Below, piece by piece: positions 58,875 through 64,000 of a stretch of DNA of 64,000 nucleotides. How positions within the stretch are numbered: the first letter of the stretch is position 1; every line of letters begins with the position of its first letter. This DNA comes from an uncultured Piscinibacter sp. GTDB taxonomy: Bacteria; Pseudomonadota; Gammaproteobacteria; Burkholderiales; Burkholderiaceae_C. The notes beneath the pieces were generated by a model. That model was not told where the DNA came from. It saw only the letters and a list, made by a program, of their open reading frames with translations, and made no database searches. The DNA lies in assembly GCF_937952055.1 (NCBI RefSeq), contig NZ_CALFYO010000020.1:643808-707807 (forward strand), in the 5' to 3' direction. A program made the position numbers and the translations under genes.

Positions 58875-60485
58875 CTAGAAGCGCGCGACGCCGAAGCTGT
58901 TGGAGCGCAAGCTGCGGGCGTCGGCCTCGGCAGCGAGCTCGAGGCACAGCCCGAGGATGCGCCGCGTGTCGCGCGGATCGATGATGCCGTCGTCCCACAG
59001 CCGAGCCGTGCCGAACAGCGCATCGGACTCCTTGTCCAGGCGCAGCCGCAGCGCATCGCTCATCGCCTTCAGCGCCGCTTCGTCGGCGGCCTGGCCGGCG
59101 CGCCCGAGCTTGGCGCGGTTGACGATGTCCATCACCCGGGCCGCCTGCGCGCCACCCATCACCGCGGTGCGCGCCGAGGGCCAGGCGAAGATGAAGCGCG
59201 GGTCGAAGCCACGGCCGCACATGCCGTAGTTGCCGGCGCCATAGCTGCCGCCGAGCACGACGGTCAGCTTCGGCACGCGCGTGTTGGCCACCGCCTGGAT
59301 CATCTTCGAGCCGTGCTTGATGGCGCCGCCGCGCTCGGCCGCCGAGCCGACCATGTACCCGGTGGTGTTCTGCAGGAACACCAGCGCGGTGCCGCTCTGG
59401 TCCGCGAGCTGCATGAACTGCGCCGCCTTGGTCGAGCCCTCGGGCTGGATCGGCCCGTTGTTGCCGAGGAGCGCCACCGCGTGGCCATGGATGCGCGCAT
59501 GGCCGCACACCGTCTCGCCGCCGCAACCGGGCTTGAACTCTAGGAAGTCGCTGCCGTCGACCAAGCGCGCGATCACTTCGCGCACGTCGTAGGGCTCGCG
59601 GTCGTCGGCGGGCACGATGCCCATCAGTTCGTCGGCCGCAAAGCGCGGCTCCTCGAAAGCGCGTGGCGCACCCACCTCGTCCCACGGCAGCTTGTCGAGC
59701 AGTTCGCGGGTGAGCGCGATGGCGTGGGCGTCGTTCTCGCACAGGTACTCGCCCAGCCCGGTGACCTCGGCGTGCGTCTGCGCACCGCCGAGTTCCTCGT
59801 CGGTGGCGTCCTCGCCGATCGCCGCCTTCACCAGGGGCGGGCCGGCGAGGTAGATGCTGCTGCGACCGCGCACCAGCACCACGTAGTCCGACAGTCCCGG
59901 CAGGTAGGCGCCGCCGGCGGTCGAGGAGCCGTGCACCACCGCGACCTGAGGGATGCCCGCCGCCGACAGCCGCGCCTGGTTGGCGAAGCTGCGCCCGCCG
60001 TCGACGAAGATCTCGGCCTGGTACATCAGGTTGGCGCCGCCCGACTCCACCAGGTAGACCAGCGGCAGCTTGTTCTCGCGCGCGATCTCCTGCGCACGCA
60101 GCGCCTTCTTCAGGCCCATGGGCGCGACCGTGCCTCCCTTCACGCCGCTGTCGCTGGCCGAGATCAGCACCCGCTTGCCAGCCACCGTCCCGATGCCGAC
60201 GATGCTGCCGCCGCCGAGCACCGACTTCTTGCCGTCGTCGTCGTGCATGCCGAGACCGGCGAGGCGGCTGAGCTCGAGGAAGCCCGAGCCGCGGTCGAGC
60301 AGCCTCGCGACGCGCTCGCGAGGCAGCAACTGGCCGCGCTCCTCGAAGCGCTGGCGCTTGGACTCGCTCTCGGCGATGACCAGGCCCTCGAGCCGCTGTA
60401 CCTCGGCCAGGCGCTGCGCCATGCGCGCCGCGTTCGCCGCGAAGGCGGCACTGGCGGGGTCGATCCGGCTGTGCAGGACCGGCAT
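58875..60485 (-). CDS. atuC: Acyl-CoA (geranyl-/methylcrotonyl-CoA type) carboxylase beta subunit
   Basis: 536 aa carboxyltransferase. FLELSRLAGLGM, GKRVLISASDSGVKGGTVAP, VYLVESGGANLMYQAEIF, SARGIP-like LSAAGIPQVAVVHGSSTAGG, and in the C-terminal half FLQNTTGYMVGSAAERGG and VLGGSYGAGNYGMCGRGF: both crotonase-fold lobes with their oxyanion loops are complete. It transfers CO2 from biotin on the alpha subunit to a branched enoyl-CoA. Its ATG overlaps the SDR stop by one base. The substrate (geranyl- or methylcrotonyl-CoA) is assigned from the gene order only. Confidence 0.82.
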   Translation of the reverse strand: MPVLHSRIDPASAAFAANAARMAQRLAEVQRLEGLVIAESESKRQRFEERGQLLPRERVARLLDRGSGFLELSRLAGLGMHDDDGKKSVLGGGSIVGIGTVAGKRVLISASDSGVKGGTVAPMGLKKALRAQEIARENKLPLVYLVESGGANLMYQAEIFVDGGRSFANQARLSAAGIPQVAVVHGSSTAGGAYLPGLSDYVVLVRGRSSIYLAGPPLVKAAIGEDATDEELGGAQTHAEVTGLGEYLCENDAHAIALTRELLDKLPWDEVGAPRAFEEPRFAADELMGIVPADDREPYDVREVIARLVDGSDFLEFKPGCGGETVCGHARIHGHAVALLGNNGPIQPEGSTKAAQFMQLADQSGTALVFLQNTTGYMVGSAAERGGAIKHGSKMIQAVANTRVPKLTVVLGGSYGAGNYGMCGRGFDPRFIFAWPSARTAVMGGAQAARVMDIVNRAKLGRAGQAADEAALKAMSDALRLRLDKESDALFGTARLWDDGIIDPRDTRRILGLCLELAAEADARSLRSNSFGVARF

Positions 60486-61366
60486 CAACTGCCGCCCATG
60501 AGAACCGCCGGCACGGCCGCGCGGTGAAAACCGTCGAAGGGCACCGACTTGTCGTGGTCCGGGCTGGGGAACAGCGGGCTGCCCAGTGGCGCACCGCCGT
60601 CGATTGCCAGCGTGACGCCGGTGATGAACGCCGCGCCCGGGCTGAGCAGGAAGCAGATCGCCGCGCTGACTTCGGCCTCGGCGCCCAGGCGGCGCAGCGG
60701 CACGTGGTGCTTCAGCGTGGGGATCAGCGTCTTCGTCATGCCGCCGTAGGTGTCCATGCCACTGGAGGCGATCCAGCCCGGGGCCACCGCATTGACGCGA
60801 ACGCCGGCATGTGCCCATTCGAAGGCCGCGGTCTGCGTCAGGTTGGCCATGCCGGCGCGCGCCGCACCGCTGTGGCCCATGCCGGGCATGCCATTGCGGA
60901 AGTCGGCGGTCATGTTGACGATGGCGCCGCCGTGCTCCTGCATGGATTGCAGGAACATTTCGCGCATCATCAGGAAGCCGCCGGTGAGGTTGTTCGCCAC
61001 CACGGCCTCGAAGCCGCGCTTGCTGATGGCCATCAGCGGCGCCGGAAACTGGCCGCCGGCGTTGTTCACCAGGCCGTGGACCGGGCCGTGGCCGGCCACC
61101 ACCTCGGCCACGTGGGCCTTCACCGCCTCCTCGTCGCGGATGTCGAAGGCCCGTGTGACGGCGCGGCCGCCGTCCTCGGCGATCTCGGCCGCGACGCGCT
61201 CGAGCTTCTCGGCCGTGCGGCCGCTGATCACCACGGTGGCACCGAGCGAGGCGAGCTCGTGCGCGACGCAGCGGCCGATGCCGCTGCCACCGCCGGTCAC
61301 CCACAGCAGCTGCCCGTCGAACAGGCCGGGGCGCAGCACGCTGGCGTAGCGCGAGGAGACAGTCAT
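60485..61366 (-). CDS. atuB: SDR family oxidoreductase, enoyl-CoA-reductase-like with atypical active site (AtuB position)
   Basis: 293 aa. Rossmann motif TGGGSGIGRCVAHELA and LVNNAGGQFPAPL are standard. At the catalytic site, in place of YxxxK, it reads GMGHSGAARAGMANLT, a pattern seen in 2,4-dienoyl-CoA and peroxisomal enoyl-CoA reductase relatives, so the chemistry may be hydride transfer to enoyl-CoA rather than to a ketone. The C-terminal part contains VNAVAPGWIASSG and ITGVTLAIDGGAPLG. It is the first gene of the operon, as atuB is after atuA in Pseudomonas. A TTG 9 bases upstream of ATG 61366 is a less likely start. Confidence 0.75.
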   Translation of the reverse strand: MTVSSRYASVLRPGLFDGQLLWVTGGGSGIGRCVAHELASLGATVVISGRTAEKLERVAAEIAEDGGRAVTRAFDIRDEEAVKAHVAEVVAGHGPVHGLVNNAGGQFPAPLMAISKRGFEAVVANNLTGGFLMMREMFLQSMQEHGGAIVNMTADFRNGMPGMGHSGAARAGMANLTQTAAFEWAHAGVRVNAVAPGWIASSGMDTYGGMTKTLIPTLKHHVPLRRLGAEAEVSAAICFLLSPGAAFITGVTLAIDGGAPLGSPLFPSPDHDKSVPFDGFHRAAVPAVLMGGS

Positions 61367-61377
61367 GGTCGCCAAGG

Positions 61378-61408
61378 TTACGTTAACGTCATCCTGATCG
61401 CGTATAGG
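61378..61408. promoter_or_regulatory. LiuR-like palindrome inside a 19-bp-spaced promoter
   Basis: ACGTTAACGT (61380-61389) is a perfect 10-bp palindrome, extended to TTACGTTAACGTCA with 12 of 14 symmetric. It lies between a TTACGT (61378-61383) and TATAGG (61403-61408) with a 19-base spacer, the over-long spacing normal for MerR-activated promoters. The site sits between the SDR gene and the divergent SCP2-merR-dehydrogenase genes. ACGT-type palindromes are known for MerR-family LiuR regulators (from memory). Confidence 0.55.
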
Positions 61409-61479
61409 TGATTACGCGGTACCGGCGGCCGTGCGGCCGGCCTAGCATGCAGCGCATCGGCGTCTCTCCGCTCGTCCCC

Positions 61480-61776
61480 ATGACCTTCGATGAATGCACT
61501 GCTGCGATCCGCGCCAAGGTCGGCGGCGACAGCGGGCTGAACGCCACGCTGAAGTTCGACTGCGGCGAGGCCTGCACGATCTTCGTGGACGACCAGTCGC
61601 TACCCAGTGCGGTGGACAACCGAAGCGGCGACGCCGACTGCACCGTCGGCATCACGCTGAACCACCTCGCCGCGATGCTGCGCGGCGAGATCGAACCGGC
61701 CGCCGGCTTCATGCCCGGCAAGCTCAAGGTGCAGGGCGACACGGGCGTCGCGCTGCGCATGCAGCGCGTGGTCTAG
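61480..61776 (+). CDS. SCP2 sterol-binding domain protein
   Basis: 98 aa, a stand-alone SCP2 fold: MTFDECTAAIRAKVGGDSGLNATLKF, then CTIFVDDQSLPSAVDN, DCTVGITLNHLAAMLRGEI and FMPGKLKVQGDTGVALRM. Such proteins bind lipids or acyl-CoA in a hydrophobic tunnel and are often encoded with beta-oxidation genes. It is the first plus-strand gene of the divergent group, followed 7 bases later by merR. ATG 61480 matches the family start; an in-frame ATG at 61447 is also possible. Confidence 0.88.
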   Translation: MTFDECTAAIRAKVGGDSGLNATLKFDCGEACTIFVDDQSLPSAVDNRSGDADCTVGITLNHLAAMLRGEIEPAAGFMPGKLKVQGDTGVALRMQRVV

Positions 61777-61783
61777 ACCGAAC

Positions 61784-62239
61784 GTGGCCCGCACCGACCC
61801 CGCACGCGCCTTCGTCGCCTCGCACCGCGACGACGACACCGGCGAGCTGTTCGGCATCGCCGAGCTGTGCCGCGAGTTCGGCGTGACGCTGCGCGCGCTG
61901 CGCTTCTACGAGGACAAGGGCCTGCTCGCGCCGCGCCGCATCAACGGCACGCGCGTCTACACGCGGCGTGACCGCGCGCGGCTCGCGCTGATCCTGCGCG
62001 CCAAGGCGATCGGCTCGCCACTGGCCGAGATCAAGCACTACCTGGACCTCTACGGCGACCACGGCGAGGGCCGCGCGCAGCAGCTCCACTACGTGATCAC
62101 GCGCACCGACGCGGCGATCGTCGAGCTGGAGCGCAGGCGTGCCCACATCGATGCCACCCTCGCCGAGCTGCGCCACATCAACCAGAGCTGCCGCGCGCAG
62201 CTCGAGGCTCGCAAGCGCCCGGCCAAGGCCGACTCCTGA
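61784..62239 (+). CDS. MerR family regulator (LiuR-like)
   Basis: 151 aa from GTG 61784. The MerR winged helix covers residues ~20-90 (LFGIAELCREFGVTLRALRFYEDKGLLAPRR is the recognisable block in two parts: CREFGVTLRALRFYEDKG and LLAPRRINGTRVYTRRD). A coiled-coil follows with the RAQQLHYVITRTDAAIVELE helix and no Cys metal-site at the C-terminus, so it senses an organic ligand, perhaps an acyl-CoA. It is co-transcribed with SCP2 and the dehydrogenase and probably acts on the palindrome at 61380. LiuR is the closest known type. Confidence 0.88.
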   Translation: MARTDPARAFVASHRDDDTGELFGIAELCREFGVTLRALRFYEDKGLLAPRRINGTRVYTRRDRARLALILRAKAIGSPLAEIKHYLDLYGDHGEGRAQQLHYVITRTDAAIVELERRRAHIDATLAELRHINQSCRAQLEARKRPAKADS

Positions 62240-62249
62240 AGACACGACG

Positions 62250-63401
62250 ATGGCCCTGCCCAACCTCCCTTCCGCCTGGATGCGCGACGACCACCGCGCG
62301 CTCGAGGATGCCGCGCGGCGCTTCTTCACCGAACGCTGGGTGCCACGCGCGGCGCAGTGGCGCGCTGACGGTCGCATGGAACCTTCCACCTGGCGAGAGG
62401 CTGGCGCGCAGGGGCTGCTCTGCGCCGCCCTGCCCGAGGCCTACGGCGGCGGCGGCGGCGACTTCGGCCACGATGCGGTGATCCTGATGGAGGCAGCACG
62501 CGCCAGCCTGAGCGGCTTCGGCGGCGGACTGCACTCGGGCATCGTCGCCCCCTACGTGCTGCATTACGGCAGCGAGGCGCAGAAGCAGCGCTGGCTGCCG
62601 CGGATGGCCAGCGGCGAGCTGATCGGCGCGATCGCGATGACCGAGCCCGGCACCGGCTCCGACCTGCAGGCGATCCGCACCAGCGCCAGGCGCGACGACG
62701 ACACCTACGTGCTCAACGGCCAGAAGACCTTCATCACCAACGGCGGCAACGCGAACCTGATCATCGTCGTCTGCCGCACCGGCGGTGCGGGATCGAAGGG
62801 CATGTCGCTGCTCGTCGTCGAAACCGATCAGGCGCCGGGCTTCCGCCGCGGACGCCTGCTCGACAAGATCGGCATGAAGGCGCAGGACACCGCCGAGCTG
62901 TTCTTCGACGATGTGCGCGTGCCGGCAGAGAATCTGCTCGGCGCGGCCGAAGGTCAGGGATTCGTGCAGCTGATGCAGCAACTGCCGCAGGAAAGACTGA
63001 TCGTCGCGCTGGGCGGCGTCGCGGCGATGGAGCGTGCACTCGACGAGACACTCGCCTACGTCAAGCAGCGCCAGGCCTTCGGCCAGCCGATCTGGAACTT
63101 CCAGAACACCCGCTTCAAGCTCGCCGAGGTGCAGGCCACGGTGCTGGCCACGCGCGCCTTCGTCGATGCGGCGATGGTCGAGCACCTGCGCGGCGGCCTC
63201 GGCGTGGAGCGCGCCGCGCTGCTCAAGTACTGGGTCACCGAACAGCAGGGCAAGGTGATGGACGAGTGCCTGCAGCTGTTCGGCGGTTATGGCTACATGA
63301 GCGAGTACCCCATCGCCGAGCTCTACACCGATGCGCGCGTGCAGCGCATCTACGGCGGCACCAACGAGATCATGAAGGAGCTGGCCGCGCGCGCCATGTG
63401 A
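62250..63401 (+). CDS. Acyl-CoA dehydrogenase next to the MerR regulator
   Basis: 383 aa. AMTEPGTGSDLQAIRT (FAD/substrate loop), YVLNGQKTFITNGGNANL, AFGQPIWNFQNTRFKLAEVQAT, GGYGYMSEYPIAELYTDARV and the end RIYGGTNEIMKELAARAM are the standard long-chain/medium-chain motifs; the catalytic Glu is expected in the YGGTNEIMK region. ATG 62250 is 10 bases after the merR stop. It is separate from the acyl-CoA dehydrogenase of the opposite operon, and may supply the first oxidation of the same branched acyl chain. Confidence 0.9.
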   Translation: MALPNLPSAWMRDDHRALEDAARRFFTERWVPRAAQWRADGRMEPSTWREAGAQGLLCAALPEAYGGGGGDFGHDAVILMEAARASLSGFGGGLHSGIVAPYVLHYGSEAQKQRWLPRMASGELIGAIAMTEPGTGSDLQAIRTSARRDDDTYVLNGQKTFITNGGNANLIIVVCRTGGAGSKGMSLLVVETDQAPGFRRGRLLDKIGMKAQDTAELFFDDVRVPAENLLGAAEGQGFVQLMQQLPQERLIVALGGVAAMERALDETLAYVKQRQAFGQPIWNFQNTRFKLAEVQATVLATRAFVDAAMVEHLRGGLGVERAALLKYWVTEQQGKVMDECLQLFGGYGYMSEYPIAELYTDARVQRIYGGTNEIMKELAARAM

Positions 63402-63419
63402 GGCGCGGCCCGCCGGCGT

Positions 63420-63836
63420 TCAGCCGAGCCGCTTCAGCAGCCGCTCGAGCTCGCCCTGCACCTGCGCCGGAAAGCCCGTGCTGCCCCAGCGCGTGTCGGC
63501 CACCAGTTCCTGCAGGCTGCGCTTCGCGGCGGCCGGGTCGGCCCACTCGCGGGCGACCCGGTTGGCCAAGTGCGGATACTTCTCGCACATCGCCTTCGGA
63601 CGGGCCTCCATCGGGAAGGCGATCAGCCAGTCGATCGTCGTGCCGGCGAGCATGCGCTCGGTCGCGCTGGGCTTGTGGACCTTTTCGCGGCCGAAATTGA
63701 TCGACAGCGGATCGCGGTCGATCTTGTCGTCCGCCGGCGCGGCGGGCGCGGCGGCCGCAGTGGCGGCGGGGATGGCGACCGGCTCGAAGTCGATGCTGCC
63801 GGAAGGACGGAAATCGATGCTGTTGTTGTTCGCCAT
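63420..63836 (-). CDS. Conserved hypothetical protein (138 aa)
   Basis: 138 aa. The N-terminus has two similar short strings, NSIDFRPSGSIDFEPVAIPA, then an Ala-rich linker (residues ~25-35) and a helical C-terminal domain (RMLAGTTIDWLIAFPMEARP, EWADPAAAKRSLQELV). No signal peptide or membrane segment is visible. I do not recognise a family. It is convergent with the acyl-CoA dehydrogenase, 18 bases apart. Downstream 164 bases of the window (63837-64000) hold no gene that I can support. Confidence 0.72.
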   Translation of the reverse strand: MANNNSIDFRPSGSIDFEPVAIPAATAAAAPAAPADDKIDRDPLSINFGREKVHKPSATERMLAGTTIDWLIAFPMEARPKAMCEKYPHLANRVAREWADPAAAKRSLQELVADTRWGSTGFPAQVQGELERLLKRLG

Positions 63837-63971
63837 GGACAGCCCGTGGGCGGCGTTGGAGGTCGATGCGCGAGTCTAGAAGCGCGCCTTCCGCCGTGCA
63901 CGCGAGAGGACGCAGCGAGCGTGCGGACCATCACGCGAAACGCGACTAGCTGTGAAGCTTCAATAGGTTGT

Positions 63972-63990
63972 GTCCGGTGTTCATCCGGAC
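63972..63990. repeat. Short inverted repeat near the right window edge
   Basis: GTCCGG and CCGGAC arms, 7 bases apart, in a relatively AT-rich stretch upstream of whatever lies beyond the window. It could be a terminator stem or operator of the next gene. Nothing else can be said from the visible bases. Confidence 0.35.
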
Positions 63991-64000
63991 TGGGTTTGAG

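Overview
The window is chromosomal DNA from a very GC-rich betaproteobacterium, most likely Burkholderiales (Rubrivivax/Leptothrix/Comamonadaceae-like). The pointers are a Bug-type (TctC) binding protein, the ribF-ileS-lspA trio, several acyl-CoA dehydrogenase clusters, a yfiR-yfiN-yfiB c-di-GMP module and an Azoarcus-type CoA-thioester route for anthranilate. Coding density is high and many genes overlap by 1-4 bases. I saw no rRNA, tRNA, CRISPR array, insertion sequence or prophage. No intergenic stretch exceeds 300 bases.

Layout. 1-4.4 kb: cut-off PAS/histidine kinase, ppnP, exported PQQ-type sugar dehydrogenase, murB, yajQ and an aspartic protease. 4.4-12.2 kb: MFS transporter and MarR regulator facing a sulfatase/phosphonate-hydrolase-like gene and a Bug protein, then a paired acyl-CoA dehydrogenase and a P1 peptidase. 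12.3-16.4 kb: pseudouridine synthase, then a PQQ alcohol dehydrogenase plus cytochrome c opposite a GAF/Fis-type regulator. 16.4-25.6 kb: ribF, an FG-GAP lipoprotein, ileS, lspA, a UbiB-like kinase and small envelope proteins. 25.6-28 kb: yfiRNB. 28-30.4 kb: quinone oxidoreductase, DUF2007 protein and a DMT exporter.

30.4-41.9 kb is a coherent tryptophan/anthranilate island. kynB-kynU-kynA (plus strand) turn tryptophan into anthranilate. The divergent minus-strand operon (2-aminobenzoyl-CoA monooxygenase/reductase, MarR regulator, enoyl-CoA hydratase, acyl-CoA dehydrogenase, 2-aminobenzoate-CoA ligase, RidA) degrades anthranilate as its CoA thioester. Both start from overlapping divergent promoters that share one near-perfect palindrome, the likely MarR operator.

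42-54 kb holds psd, then a striking group: a zinc-ribbon/class III cyclase/AAA/TPR protein, followed by three different proteins that each carry a cyclic-nucleotide-binding domain (SulP-STAS-cNMP transporter, cNMP-patatin phospholipase, glutaminase-STAS-cNMP). I propose this as a cyclic-nucleotide signalling island; it is the least conventional part of the window.

54-63.4 kb carries a BKACE-family enzyme and five genes in the order of the acyclic-terpene genes atuB-C-D-E-F (SDR, carboxylase beta, acyl-CoA dehydrogenase, enoyl-CoA hydratase, carboxylase alpha). They are divergent from SCP2, a MerR regulator and another acyl-CoA dehydrogenase, with a LiuR-like palindrome between the two arms.

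A recurrent feature is a -10-like hexamer 6-10 bases before the start codon with no Shine-Dalgarno sequence. This occurs at murB, yajQ, the P1 peptidase, ribF, the UbiB-like gene, eamA, kynB, psd and the cyclase, and predicts leaderless or near-leaderless transcripts.
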